Shown: piece by piece, positions 49,067 to 60,510 of the stretch
How positions within the stretch are numbered: the stretch's first letter is position 1
Layout: each line of letters opens with the position of its first letter
Source: Microglena sp. YARC
Taxonomy: Eukaryota > Chlorophyta > Chlorophyceae > Chlamydomonadales > Chlamydomonadaceae
Length of the DNA stretch: 64,000 nucleotides
Assembly: GCA_022414725.1 (NCBI GenBank)
Contig: CM039462.1
Coordinates: 11,579,369 to 11,643,368, forward strand
Reading direction: 5' to 3'
The notes under the pieces: generated by a model
Database searches by the model: none
What the model was told of the DNA's origin: nothing
What the model saw: the letters and a program-made list of their open reading frames with translations, nothing else
Position numbers and translations under genes: made by a program

Positions 49067-50066
49067 NNNNNNNNNNNNNNNNNNNNNNNNNNNNNNNNNN
49101 NNNNNNNNNNNNNNNNNNNNNNNNNNNNNNNNNNNNNNNNNNNNNNNNNNNNNNNNNNNNNNNNNNNNNNNNNNNNNNNNNNNNNNNNNNNNNNNNNNNN
49201 NNNNNNNNNNNNNNNNNNNNNNNNNNNNNNNNNNNNNNNNNNNNNNNNNNNNNNNNNNNNNNNNNNNNNNNNNNNNNNNNNNNNNNNNNNNNNNNNNNNN
49301 NNNNNNNNNNNNNNNNNNNNNNNNNNNNNNNNNNNNNNNNNNNNNNNNNNNNNNNNNNNNNNNNNNNNNNNNNNNNNNNNNNNNNNNNNNNNNNNNNNNN
49401 NNNNNNNNNNNNNNNNNNNNNNNNNNNNNNNNNNNNNNNNNNNNNNNNNNNNNNNNNNNNNNNNNNNNNNNNNNNNNNNNNNNNNNNNNNNNNNNNNNNN
49501 NNNNNNNNNNNNNNNNNNNNNNNNNNNNNNNNNNNNNNNNNNNNNNNNNNNNNNNNNNNNNNNNNNNNNNNNNNNNNNNNNNNNNNNNNNNNNNNNNNNN
49601 NNNNNNNNNNNNNNNNNNNNNNNNNNNNNNNNNNNNNNNNNNNNNNNNNNNNNNNNNNNNNNNNNNNNNNNNNNNNNNNNNNNNNNNNNNNNNNNNNNNN
49701 NNNNNNNNNNNNNNNNNNNNNNNNNNNNNNNNNNNNNNNNNNNNNNNNNNNNNNNNNNNNNNNNNNNNNNNNNNNNNNNNNNNNNNNNNNNNNNNNNNNN
49801 NNNNNNNNNNNNNNNNNNNNNNNNNNNNNNNNNNNNNNNNNNNNNNNNNNNNNNNNNNNNNNNNNNNNNNNNNNNNNNNNNNNNNNNNNNNNNNNNNNNN
49901 NNNNNNNNNNNNNNNNNNNNNNNNNNNNNNNNNNNNNNNNNNNNNNNNNNNNNNNNNNNNNNNNNNNNNNNNNNNNNNNNNNNNNNNNNNNNNNNNNNNN
50001 NNNNNNNNNNNNNNNNNNNNNNNNNNNNNNNNNNNNNNNNNNNNNNNNNNNNNNNNNNNNNNNNNN
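49067..50066. other. Assembly gap of exactly 1000 N
   Basis: The round length indicates a scaffolding gap of unknown true size. ORFs running across it are meaningless. Confidence 1.
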
Positions 50067-50399
50067 TAAATATATAACATATGCCATAAACAAGGATTTA
50101 ACACAAGCATATCGATATAACATAAGCCCATACACGACATATATGCATAAAGATAAGCATAAACATAAGCATAGAACATAAACATATCCATAAGGCATAT
50201 AACAAAACATAAAAACATAAACATAAGACGATCAAAACACATATAACATACACAGTAAATATACTTTACAATCGAAGTTCATACTCCGAGCATGTAGCCA
50301 GGGGCTGACGTAGATTCGCCCAGGGTACATGAGCTTGGTGAAAAGCGAAGGTGTTTCCGCTCGCATTACCAACAGGGTGTCCGCCAAGAAGGTCCAGGG

Positions 50400-51780
50400 A
50401 TGGATGTAAGGAGGGGGGGGGGGGGGGGGGAGGTGTGGATATAGGTGGAGGGAGGGAGGTGGTTGTGTGGGATAAAAGTTGAGGGAGACATGGAAGGGGG
50501 ATGAATTGAGGGAGTGAGGGGGCGAGGGGGAGGGGGAGGGAGGGAGGGAGGAGGTAAGGAGGGAGGGAGGGAGTTGTGTGTTGGGGGGGGGATGAATGGA
50601 TGGACGGATGGATAGTGTAAGGATAAATGTAGGGAGGGAGGGAGGATGATGGAGGAGGGGGAGGGAGGGGGGGACGGGGGAGGGGGGGGGGGGGGGGGAG
50701 GGAGGGAGGGAGGGGAGGGAGGGAGGGAGGGAGGGAGGGAAAGGGAGTTGTGTGTGTGTGGATGGATGGATGGGATGGATGGAGGGAGGGAGGATAGAGT
50801 ACGTGTGTGTGGAGTGTGGGGAGTTATAAGTGTGTGTGAGTGGTGGGTGTGGAAGGAAAGAAGGAGGAGGATGAATAAGGAAGGGGGGGGGGTGGGGGAA
50901 GTGGTGGGTAAGGGTGGAGGGAGGGAGGGTTTGTTTTGTGGTGTAGGTAATAAATTGAGGGAGATATGGAGGGGGGGATGATGGAGAGAGGGAGAAGGAG
51001 AAGGGAGGGAGGGAGGTGGGAGAGGGAGAGGGGAGGGAGGGAGGGAGTTGTGTGTTTGGGGGGGATGGATTGGATGGATGGATGGAGGGATGAGGGATGG
51101 AAGGATTGGTGTAGGGAATAGAATGTAGTGAGACATTGAGGGAGGATGATGGATGGATGGATTGGAGGGAGGGAGGGGGGACGGGGGAGGGGGGGGAGGG
51201 AGGAAAGGAGTTGTGTGAGTGTGTGGATTGATGGATGGGAAAGGATGGATAGATAGTATGGAAATGGAACGGGGGGGGGGGGAGAGGGGGGGGGGGGCTA
51301 TGTGTGGTGTGGGTGGGAGGGAGGGAGGGGCTCTGTGGCTTATGGTTTGATGGTTTGGATGGATGAATGGATGAGGATGTGTAGGATAAATGTAGGGAGA
51401 CATTGAGGGAGGGATGATGGATGAATGGAGGAGGGGGGAAAAGGGAGGAGATAGTGTGTGTGTGGGGGCGGGGTATGGATGGAATGGATGGACGGACGGA
51501 TGGGTGGAAGGGAGGGAAGGGAAGGAGTTGTGTTTGCGGGGGGGGGGGGGGGGGGGGGGGTTGCCATGGATGGGAGATGGAATGAGAAAATGGTGACTTG
51601 GAACCTGCCTGTCATAGGGGCAGTGGACGTGAAGGGGGGGGGGGGGGGGGGGGGGCTATGTGTGGGTGGAGGGAGGAGAGGGAGGTTTTTTTGGGGGTTT
51701 AGGGTTCAGGGTTTTGAGTGGGATGGATGGATGGATGGATGGATGGATGGATGGATGGCTATGGATGGATGGATGGATGG
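50400..51780. repeat. Polypurine satellite block (right arm)
   Basis: GGGA/GGAT/GGAC repeats with G-tracts over 20 long, the complement of 15140-16495. The higher-order phrase GGATAAATGTAGGGAGACAT recurs. Only repeat-translation ORFs. Confidence 0.95.
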
Positions 51781-52016
51781 ATGGTTAACGACATACCGTA
51801 CCTACCTATCTACATACCTGCCTGCCTATCCTATCTACATAACTAACTACCTGCTTCCCTGTTCCATTGTCACCAACTACAACCTACCATCCTACATGCC
51901 CCTACTTGCTTGTCTACTGTTTATCCGGCCAGCCTGCCTACATCACCTACCTGCCTACTACTAAAAAAACATACCTACCCACCTAATTACCCGCCAATCA
52001 CATGATCTAGTAAGAA

Positions 52017-52912
52017 ATAGGTTTTAAGGCATTATAGGCCTTTAAGTGATAAGTTTTAAGGCATTATAGGCCTTTTGGATTTCATTTGGATTACACAAAA
52101 TAAGTTTTCAGGCATTTTAGGCCTTTAAGTGATAAGTTTTAAGGCATTTTAGGCCTTTTGGTGATTTCATTTGGATTACACAAATAAGTTTTCAGGCATT
52201 TTAGGCCTTTACGTGATAAGTTTTAAGGCATTATAGGTCTTTTGGTGATTTCATTTGGATTACACAAATAAGTTTTAAGGCATTTAGCCTTTAAGTGATA
52301 AGTTTTAAGGCATTATAGGCCTTTTGGTGATTTCAATTGGATTAACACAAATAAGTTTTCAGGCATTTAGGCCTTTTAAGTGATAAGTTTTAAGGCATTA
52401 TAGGCCTTTTGGTGATTTCATTTGGATTACACAAATAAGTTGTAAGGCATTTTAGGCCTTTAAGTGATAAGTTTTAAGGCATTATAGGCCTTTTGGTGAT
52501 TTCAATTGGATTACACAAATAAGTTTTCAGGCATTTTAGGCCTTTAAGTGATAAGTTTTAAGGCATTATAGGCCTTTTGGTGATTTCATTTGGATTACAC
52601 AAATAAGTTTTAAGGCATTTTAGGCCTTTAAGTGATAAGTTTTAAGGCATTATAGGCCTTTTGGTGATTTCAATTGGATCACACGAATAAGTTTTAAGGC
52701 ATTTTAGGCCTTTAAGTGATAAGTTTTAAGGCATTATAGGCCTTTTGGTGATTTCATTTGGATTACACAAATAAGTTAAGGCATTTTAGGCCTTTAAGTG
52801 ATAAGTTTTAAGGCATTATAGGCCTTTAAGTGATTTTGTGTCGGATCACAGGATCAAGTTGCAAATAAGTTTTAAGGCATTTTAGGCCTTTTGGTGATTT
52901 CATTTGGATTAC
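52017..52912. repeat. Tandem array, unit about 85 bp (right arm)
   Basis: About 10 copies, inverted relative to 13741-14985, with occasional deletions (for example CATTTAGCC, AAGTTAAGG) not seen in the left array. Confidence 0.95.
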
Positions 52913-53336
52913 ATACTAAACCCTACAAACCTACTCACCAACCTACCTACCAGCCAGCCGGCCTACCAACCTACCTAGTAGTAACAACCTACCTACCTAC
53001 CTACCTAGTACCTCCCTACCTACCTACTTACCTAAATACCCACCCACTTACCTACTACATACCTAGGTGCATACCCCACCATACATAACTACCTACATAC
53101 TAAACCCTACAAACCTACTCACCAACCTACCTACCAGCCAGCAGGCCTACAAACCTACCTAGTACCCACCTACCTACCTTCTTACCTAAATACCCACCCA
53201 CTTACCTAACTTCCTATCTGACTACTAACACACATACAACCTATCAACCTAACTACCTACTTTCCCACCCACCCACCTATCTAACTTTCTACCAGACTGC
53301 TAACACACCAACCTACCAACCTACTTACAAACCCAC

Positions 53337-53574
53337 CTTTGGCGTTCCGATACGTAATCGTGGCCCATGCTTGCAACTTCTGAAAGACCAAGTGCTTGCT
53401 CTCCTCAAGGCAGTTACCTTGCACAGCATCCTTGCCCAACACACAGAAGACAAGCTGCTTATGCACGTGATTTAGCATCACGGTGTCCGGGTTGTACACA
53501 AGGGTGTCCCCCATCTGCATGTCATGCTTCCAAAAGCGAGCTGTTGCATGACCTGATGAGCGAGGTTCAGCCAT
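53337..53574 (-). CDS. Candidate coding exon, right-arm copy
   Basis: The same 80-residue reading as 13079-13316, with one or two changes (LQAWAT for LQAGAT). Start, length and the GTGGGT donor are unchanged. Preservation of frame in both arms is the main sign that it is or was coding. Product not recognised. Confidence 0.4.
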
Positions 53575-53606
53575 CCTGTGCAACAAATAAATAGGAGCAG
53601 CATTAC

Positions 53607-54842
53607 AAGGATGGATGGGGAGGAAGGGAGGGAGGGAGGGTTTAAGGGAGGGAGGGAGGGAGGGAGGGAGGGAGGAAGGGAGGGAAGGAGGTATCACTTC
53701 ATGGATGGATGGATGGATAGATGGATGGATGGATGGATGGATGGATGGATGGATTGGTGGATAGATGGATGGATGGATGGATGGATGGATGGATGGATGG
53801 ATGGATGGATGGTATGGCCGGCTGGATGGCTGGATGGCTGGATGGCTGGGTGGCTAGATGGCTGGATGGCTGGATGGCTGGTTGGCTGGATGGCTGTATG
53901 GCTGTATGGCTGTATGGCTGTATGGATGGCTGGCTGTATGGATGGCTGGATGGCTGGCTGGCCCGTGTATGTATGTATGTATGTATGTATGTATGTATGT
54001 ATGTATGTATGTATGTATGTATGTATGTACTTATGTATGTATGTATGTATGTATGGATGGATGTATGGATGTATGTATGCAAACTAAACATAAATAGACC
54101 TACCCTCAGGCCCTTAGCACAAAGGGCAGCAGGGCTTATGCTGGTGATATAAGTGCATAGCATACATAGGTGCAACTAAAGTAGAAGTACATGGCAGCAG
54201 GGAGCAGCAGGGAGCAGGGAGCAGGGTGCAGGGAGCAGGGTGCAGGGAGCAGGGTGCAGGGTGCAGGGAGCAGGTGCAGGGAGCATGCAGGGAGCAGGGA
54301 GCAATAGGGAGCAGGGGGCAACCGGGAGCAGCAGGGAGCAGGGAGCTGGAGGGAGCAGCAGGGAGCACTACTAACTCTTATTACTAGGAGGGAGCAGCAA
54401 GGAGCAGCAGGGAGCAGGGAGCAACAGGGAGCAGGGTGCAGGGAGCAACAGGGAGCAGGAGCAACAAGGCTGCAGGTCACCAACTACCCCAGATGCACCA
54501 ACTAACCAAGGTCCATGGGCCCGTACTTAAAGTAACTTACTTGAACGCACTGGGGCATGTACGGCTTCCAGTATTCTCGCTCGGCAAGCTCCGAGTGTTT
54601 TCTGACAGGTGGCTCATTCTGGGATGGCGGAGCTGCGCAACGGAAGGGTGAATTAGATCATGTTGATGCAGTAATCAGCTAGTGAGATCATCATTATGAG
54701 CCAGTAGTGAGTTAATCAACGACCTTAGTTATTTACCTATCGAAATCGCTCTGCGCGCTGTGGTCAAAGACCCAATACAGGGCTCGCCGGATCCCAGGAC
54801 GGGACAGGGAGACGGGACAGGGACAGTCTTGCAAGAGTCGCA
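53607..54842. repeat. Right-arm-specific satellites
   Basis: In order: (GGGA)n to 53690, (ATGG)n 53702-53815, GGCTGGAT repeats to 53965, (TATG)n 53970-54080, then GGGAGCAGCAGGGAGCAG repeats 54190-54475, then unique sequence. None is in the left arm at this point. ORFs such as MDGWMDGW or CMYVCMYV are repeat translations. Confidence 0.9.
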
Positions 54843-55412
54843 ATCAACCGCACAGTGAAATTAAGAACGAAATAAGAGGGAACACGAATGCGAGGAACAA
54901 TGAAGAGCTGCGGGAGCTTGAATGGAATGGAAAGAACGCTTTAATGGAATGGAAGAACCCGGCTTTTGGAAGATGATCGATTCAAGTCAGAATCAAGTCG
55001 TGATCGTGGCCACGGCAGCACCTGAGGCTGTACTCCATGGCTTGGTCCTAAAACCAAGTCCAACCACCATTTCCCGCCTTGTTCGAATCGAATTCGAAGC
55101 CCCCCATCTGTCGAAGGGCGACAAATGAGAACGCCCCATCTGTCGAAGGGCGACAAATGAAAACGTAACAAGCACTCGCTTGCATGACGCATCCTCTTGC
55201 GAGGCTCTTGGAGACATGTCTTGCACAAGTGGTGTATCAATCACTGCTTGCCGCTCTTGTATTCGACTTGTTTCAAGCCGCAAGAGCTTTCAAGAGGTTT
55301 AGCTTATTTAAGAGGGGGAAACAAGAGGCGCAAAACTTACCGACGTATCCATATTGTATAAAGGGGTACTTGAGAACAACTGTAAACTGTACAGCTCCAT
55401 CCATACAACGAT

Positions 55413-55778
55413 ATGGACAAATGTCGAATGGTCATTCAAGCATCCACTCAACGTGTTGCTGATGTGGATAGAGTTATTTCACGTGAAGCCTGCTGTAATA
55501 TACCTGTGAGTCTGAGCAATGAGATCTGTGAAGACTTCAACGACATAGAAATTGATCTGCCTCACATGCGAACAACTGGAGAATCAGGGAGATTGTTGGT
55601 AATGAAGGAAAGTGCTTTCTTGCATGCAATTTGTAACATGTGTCAAACATGTCCACGTGACATCGAAATAGCCCTCATATCTGTTGACATCTTCAGACTA
55701 CATCCAAATGAACTACACTTCTTTCATGTTTGCAATAAACATAAATTGCATTTGAACAAGTATCTATTCACCAATTAG
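55413..55778 (+). CDS. Unrecognised 121-residue protein
   Basis: A complete ORF, MDKCRMVIQASTQRVADVD to LHLNKYLFTN. It has eight cysteines, some in CNMCQTC, which might bind a metal, and an LLVMKESAFLHAICN helix. It is first in a plus-strand cluster with the amidotransferase and phosphatase, with short AT-rich spacers in viral style. A 29-bp direct duplication (GTGAAGAGGAGAATAAGGTT) follows it. Confidence 0.5.
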   Translation: MDKCRMVIQASTQRVADVDRVISREACCNIPVSLSNEICEDFNDIEIDLPHMRTTGESGRLLVMKESAFLHAICNMCQTCPRDIEIALISVDIFRLHPNELHFFHVCNKHKLHLNKYLFTN

Positions 55779-55912
55779 TCTTGTTGGCTGTGAAGAGGAG
55801 AATAAGGTTCGCTACAGGACGGACGGTGAAGAGGAGAATAAGGTTCGTTACGGACGGTGTGGATGCGACAGTTTTCCACCGTTTGCGTGTATTATATGTC
55901 ATCTATTGTAAA

Positions 55913-56557
55913 ATGCTCGTTGTCATTGACAATACAATCGGTCCCAAGCGTATTTTCAGGCAGTACCTCCTATCTTTTCTTAGGCGCCAAAGGCAAGGTC
56001 ATGCGATCGCACGTACTCTTTCAGAGGTTGTAGAGATTTGCCGGACAAAGCAAGTTTCTGGGTTCATCCTCACGGGATCGCAATTGCACGTGCATGACAT
56101 AGGTCGTGACAGAGAGGCGATGAACACCTTTGCCCTCAGACATGGTGCTCCGGTTCTTGGAATATGCTTTGGTGCCCAGTTTATCAACTTATACTTTGGT
56201 GGTCATCTCGAATACACAGGTGCCGCCGTACACCATACACGGGGCATCAAAATTATTGGGGCACGTATTGGGCTCGTTGAGGGGGTTCCAATGGCTGACT
56301 TCTATGCTGCATACTCAATTTCTGATCTAGCTCCGTGCATGCGCCCGATTTGCCTCGATGAGGTCCATGACCAACGTGTTGTAGCGTTCCGACATAAGAG
56401 ACGACGGATATGGGGAACCCTTTTCCATCCGGAGTCAATCTGCGCTCATACCGAGCTGATATTGAATAACTTCATACAGACAATACAAAAATGGGCACCT
56501 ACGAAGACCTCTGAAAAGACTCTCCATCTCGGGAACAACACTTTCAACAAAAAATAA
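55913..56557 (+). CDS. Class I glutamine amidotransferase-like protein
   Basis: 214 residues from ATG 55913; the frame is open upstream to 55781 but only from a TTG and through a duplicated repeat. It has GATase-1 features: FILTGSQ (51-57, oxyanion strand region), nucleophile elbow LGICFGAQ (Cys85), and the His-Glu pair in LFHPES (172/174). It lacks a synthase domain, so it would supply ammonia to a partner or act as a gamma-glutamyl hydrolase-like peptidase. Stand-alone GATases occur in several giant viruses. Intact triad. Confidence 0.8.
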   Translation: MLVVIDNTIGPKRIFRQYLLSFLRRQRQGHAIARTLSEVVEICRTKQVSGFILTGSQLHVHDIGRDREAMNTFALRHGAPVLGICFGAQFINLYFGGHLEYTGAAVHHTRGIKIIGARIGLVEGVPMADFYAAYSISDLAPCMRPICLDEVHDQRVVAFRHKRRRIWGTLFHPESICAHTELILNNFIQTIQKWAPTKTSEKTLHLGNNTFNKK

Positions 56558-56665
56558 ATACTGAAGAATGCCGGAGGATCACATCAATCCCTATTTTAAA
56601 CGTGTTCACATGAACACCTCTGAAAATACCTGTTGTTGTCCTGTGTTGGGAAAATTAACAATAAT

Positions 56666-57277
56666 ATGGCTGATCTCAATAAAATGCATATCGATAACTT
56701 GTTCAAGGTGTGCGACAATCTTTACCTATCAGACCAAGAAGCAGCTCTCAACCACCAACTTTGTAAAACGTTGCAATTCAAGCTTGTTGTGAACTGCACA
56801 AACCACACACCGTACATAAAACCAAGGAACCCAAACACAACATACATTAAGGTTGCTGTTGAAGACAACTGCAGGCAAAAAGAGGTCACGAAACTCATAT
56901 CCCATCTACCATATATTGTTGAGGTGATGCATGGAGTGTTAAGTCAAAACAATGTCGTGCTTGTGCATTGTAGGTTGGGAAGACAACGGTCTGCAACAGT
57001 TGTTGCTGCTTATCTGATGTGGGAAAGATGCATTACGATGACAGATGCGATCAAGCACATTCAAAGGTTGAACCCCACCGCATTCCAACCAGAAGCCAAC
57101 TTTAAACGGTCCCTTGAAATGTTTGAAGTTCACCTGAGGGGCAAGGTCATCCATGGCGGTGCATCCTTGTCCCATCACGATGACAACCATGAACAAGATC
57201 ATCGTGAACCTGGAGTGAAGATGCTCCTCGTGAATTCCACTGCCCCACTCCTGGGGGGCGAGATTCCCATTTCATAA
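56666..57277 (+). CDS. Dual-specificity protein phosphatase
   Basis: 203 residues from MADLNKMHI; an in-frame ATG 33 bp earlier is less likely. The PTP loop is HCRLGRQRSA (101-110) with Cys102 and Arg108 of CX5R. A candidate general-acid Asp lies in VAVEDN (67). LYLSDQEAAL near 20 and AYLMWERCITMTDAIKHIQRLNP after the loop are typical of small DSPs (VH1-like) that dephosphorylate Tyr and Ser/Thr. The tail is His/Asp-rich. It follows the amidotransferase by about 110 bp on the same strand. Confidence 0.9.
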   Translation: MADLNKMHIDNLFKVCDNLYLSDQEAALNHQLCKTLQFKLVVNCTNHTPYIKPRNPNTTYIKVAVEDNCRQKEVTKLISHLPYIVEVMHGVLSQNNVVLVHCRLGRQRSATVVAAYLMWERCITMTDAIKHIQRLNPTAFQPEANFKRSLEMFEVHLRGKVIHGGASLSHHDDNHEQDHREPGVKMLLVNSTAPLLGGEIPIS

Positions 57278-57282
57278 CATAC

Positions 57283-57537
57283 ATGCCAACCTGGATGGTA
57301 CTCCTCATCCGTATGCCATCATCCGGGCATGGTTCACATGAGATGGTTACAAACTTAGTCCCTGTAGAATGGTCCAATCACTTCCTATCAGCTAGAAAGC
57401 ACTTCGAAGAGTGGAGAGAGATGTATGCAGCGGAGACAGACGCGCCAATCTATACACGGAGACAAGAAATAGCGTTACAAGGACAGGCGGACGCCAAAGA
57501 ACACCAGCGGTGGGAGAGGCGGACGTCTGTAACCTGA
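57283..57537 (+). CDS. Unrecognised 84-residue protein
   Basis: The ATG is 5 bp after the phosphatase stop. MPTWMVLLIRMPSSG to WERRTSVT; the C-terminal half is charged and helical (HFEEWREMYAAETD, EIALQGQADAKEHQRWERR). It could instead be the continuation of the phosphatase after a frameshift, since the spacing is so short. Confidence 0.35.
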   Translation: MPTWMVLLIRMPSSGHGSHEMVTNLVPVEWSNHFLSARKHFEEWREMYAAETDAPIYTRRQEIALQGQADAKEHQRWERRTSVT

Positions 57538-58091
57538 CTAGACCCTAAGTCAGGAATCTTAAGCCAGGCACCGGCTATACAGAGTGTGTCAGTGAGAGAC
57601 CGATGACGCAGTCAACAGGAAGCTGTCACCGTGTCATGAAGGATGACACAGTCTACGGGAAGCTGACACAGTACAGACAGAAACACTGTCTGGGCCGATA
57701 GTTCTAAGGAAGTACATAAGTAGTCACCAAGTCATAAAACGCGTGAGAGCACCGCAATTCATGCTGACACTCCACCTATGACACAGGTGACATACAATAC
57801 TACCTCTCCACCTATGGCACTGGGGACATAGAACTATATGTAACATATATAAAAAAAAAAATCAAAGAACTCCGAAAAAATCGAGAGAACTTCAAATGGA
57901 ACCCAAAGGGTTATAGGAAGGAATGAAAACAAGGCAAAAAATTCGAAAACAATTTGCCAAGCTAGAAAGAGAGGAAAAACTAATATCAAAAATGGGTAAC
58001 AACGGTATAGAAAACCCGATCCGGGAATAGGAACCTAATGCCAAACTTTGATAACTAAAAGAAACTAATATGACCAAATGCAAGGATGACC
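57538..58091. other. Probable 3' untranslated region and LTR of the copia element
   Basis: No ORF. It lies where the 3' LTR of the minus-strand copia should be. An A-rich run and TATATAAAAAAAA at 57846-57860 are the only landmarks. The other LTR lies beyond the window, so boundaries cannot be fixed. Confidence 0.35.
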
Positions 58092-58970
58092 CTAAGAAGA
58101 AGCGGTCATACCTAACATGCGGACAAACCTCCAGAACACAGCAGGATCAAGGGGCTTGGTGAAGGGGTCAGCACAGTTATCCACGGTGTTAACATAGGCA
58201 ACATCCAGTGAACCATCCTCCACCAGCTCCTTGATGTAGTGATGAATAACATCAATGTGCTTGCTGCGAGGCAGGAGCTGCCAGTCTTTGGCCCAACTTA
58301 GAGACCCTAAGTTGTCACCCTGAATGGTAACCAAAGCACAAGGCAGACCCAGATCCACCCTCAATTTCTTCAACCATTGTACCTCCCTGGCAGCCTGGGA
58401 CAGGGCCTGATACTCAGCCTCACTAGAGCTAATGGCAACAGTAGGCTGCCTCTTGCTCATCCAGTTCACTATGCACCCCCCAGCTAGCACAGCAAAGCCA
58501 GTCTGAGACCGCCTGTCAGACCCATCATCAGCAAAGGATGAGTCACTAAAGACAGTAAAAGAGAACTCAGGGTTGTGGGTGTAAGTGAGACCCAGGTGGG
58601 AATGTGTTCTCAAATACAAGAGCAACCGCTTGGCAGCCCCCCAGAGAGGGACGGTAGGGTGAGCAGAAAACCTGGACAGGTAGCTCACAGCAAAAGAAAT
58701 ATCAGGCCTGGTGCAAGTAGCCAGGTATAGCAAAGCACCCACAAGAGAGAGGTACTGGCTATTAGACGGCAGGGGTTCTCCAGGGGCGTCAGAAACGGTG
58801 GACTTGGCCATGGGGGCAGCAAACCTGGGTGGGGCAGCATCAGTAAGACCAAACTGCTCCACCAGATCAACAATGTAGGTGTGCTGAGAGATGTTGATCT
58901 GAACACACCTGCCTTCAGAATCAAGTGTAACATGCATGTCCAAAGAGAGGAACTGAACCGGAACACCCAT
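58092..58970 (-). pseudogene. Copia RT end and RNase H
   Basis: RVDLGLPC, SDSSFADDGSDRRSQTGF, ISSSEAEYQALSQAAREVQW and NCADPFTKPLDPAVF are the standard copia RNase H motifs, with catalytic Asp and Glu present (FSDSS; SSSEAEY). The first part (TRPDISFAVSYLSRF) is the RT connection. It overlaps the RT frame 58685-59647. Confidence 0.9.
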
Positions 58971-59647
58971 CTCTTTGACCTCCAGCCAGCCTTTTCCATA
59001 GCCTGGATAAGCAACACATACCTATCCAGCTCACTAAAAGCACAGATAAAATCATCAACATAGGTCAGAACATAGCTCCACCCACCATCAGAATCCTTCC
59101 TAAAATACAGAGCAGGTTCAGCCTTGCACATAGTGAAGCCGTGTGCAACCAGAACCCGCTTGACATCCCTACTCCAAGCCCTGGGTGCCTGCTTCAATCC
59201 ATAAAGAGACTTGAGCAGCTTGCACACAAGGGGAACACCGTTGGGACCAAGGTGCTGAAAGCTCTCAGGCTGGCGGCAGTACAGGTCCAGACCAGGTTCC
59301 AGCTTAGCGTTCAGAAATGCAGTTTTGATGTCCAGCTGCCGAACAAACATCTTTCTATGAGTGATGGCAGCCAGGAGCACCCGAAGACCTGCTTTAGAGG
59401 AGACAGGGGCATATACGTCATGAAAATCCAGCCCAGGACGTTGCAGAAAGCCACGTACCACAAAACGTGCCTTGAAGCGTATAGAACCATCAACCCCAAT
59501 CTTCTTCACAAATAACCACCTGCCTGACAGGATCTTTTGCTTACGAGGCTGTGGAGTGAGTACCCAAGTACCATGGGCATGTAGGGAAGCCATCTCATCC
59601 TTCATAGCAAGAAGCCATTGATCCCTGTCAGGGTTGGTAGGGAGCAT
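58685..59647 (-). pseudogene. Copia reverse transcriptase
   Basis: WLLAMKDEMASLHAHGTW, RFKARFVVRGF, DFHDVYAPVSS, VRQLDIKTAFLNAKL, KSLYGLKQAPRAW and the catalytic YVDD box (about 59055). The last third is out of frame with respect to the RNase H continuation. Confidence 0.92.
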
Positions 59648-60510
59648 GGCAGCTTTATAGGTTTAGTTCAGTGGAGGGGGCAACAGATGCTCCCACGTAC
59701 AAGCAGTTTACTTGTACATGAGCAGCGGGGATATCAGCAGTATCAGCAGTAACCGGTAGTAGAGCCCCCAGTGCAGAACTACTGCCTGGTTGAACAGGGC
59801 CGGCCTTATTTGCCTCTAATTCAACGAAGCCTGGGTCGACCGGAACACCCCAGCCATACGCAGTATCGGAGCCTGACCAATGATCAAGATCATCACTTGC
59901 ACTATCGGCAAAGGCTACATCATCACCCGGGCTCCCGATTAATCTATCAGGAACGGCAGGAGGCGAAGCGCTCACCAACCCCTTCGAGCCATCCAAGATG
60001 ATTGGAGCAGGGTGACTATTAGACAATGGACCTATAAGAGGCTCCACTATGATCTGAGATTGTCGTAATCCTAGAGCTTCACCGACGGAATTTGACGCAG
60101 AGGAGGGCCTGGCGACCCCCTGAGATTCGGCTAAGATTTTATCCGTAGGAACTGCAGAACCTCGCCCGCCCAGTGCACTCTCACGCAATAAAGTACCAGC
60201 AGCCCCTGACCTGGGACGCAGAATCATCCTATGGCCAGGACAGTGGTCAACAATTGGGGAAAGCAAAGGATCTAAGGAATGGACCGCAGCCTCAGGCATG
60301 TGTCCGTTGATAGCGGCAGGGATGCTAGAAACATACGGCGACCCGTCATAGGGAGGAAGCCCAGGAATACAGTTATAGCTAAACTGTTCATAGAAGAGTA
60401 CATCACGACTCTCTACTACCTGGCGCAACTTAGGAACCCAAATAAAATAACCCTTACTCACCAGAGAATACCCAACCAGTCTACCAGATAACGCCCTTTC
60501 GTCCAGCTTG

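Larger units (their letters stand above)
50067..55345 (-). repeat. Right arm of the giant inverted repeat
   Basis: It reads as the reverse complement of 12166-16828. The TATGTT satellite starts at the gap; then come the GRIYVSP-type segment (50280-50400), polypurine block (50400-51780), array (52017-52912), CCTACC block, and exon copy. A satellite block replaces left-arm 12670-13045, and the outer 500 bp ends at CAAAACTTACCGACGTA. It has more single-base indels than the left arm. The outer flank is the virus-like gene cluster instead of gypsy. Confidence 0.8.

Noticed and set aside
49019..50242. Long ORFs across 49067-50066
   Set aside because: They run through unknown bases of the assembly gap.
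53607..54175. Trp/Met/Gly- and Tyr/Val/Cys-rich ORFs
   Set aside because: Pure translations of (ATGG)n and (TATG)n microsatellites.
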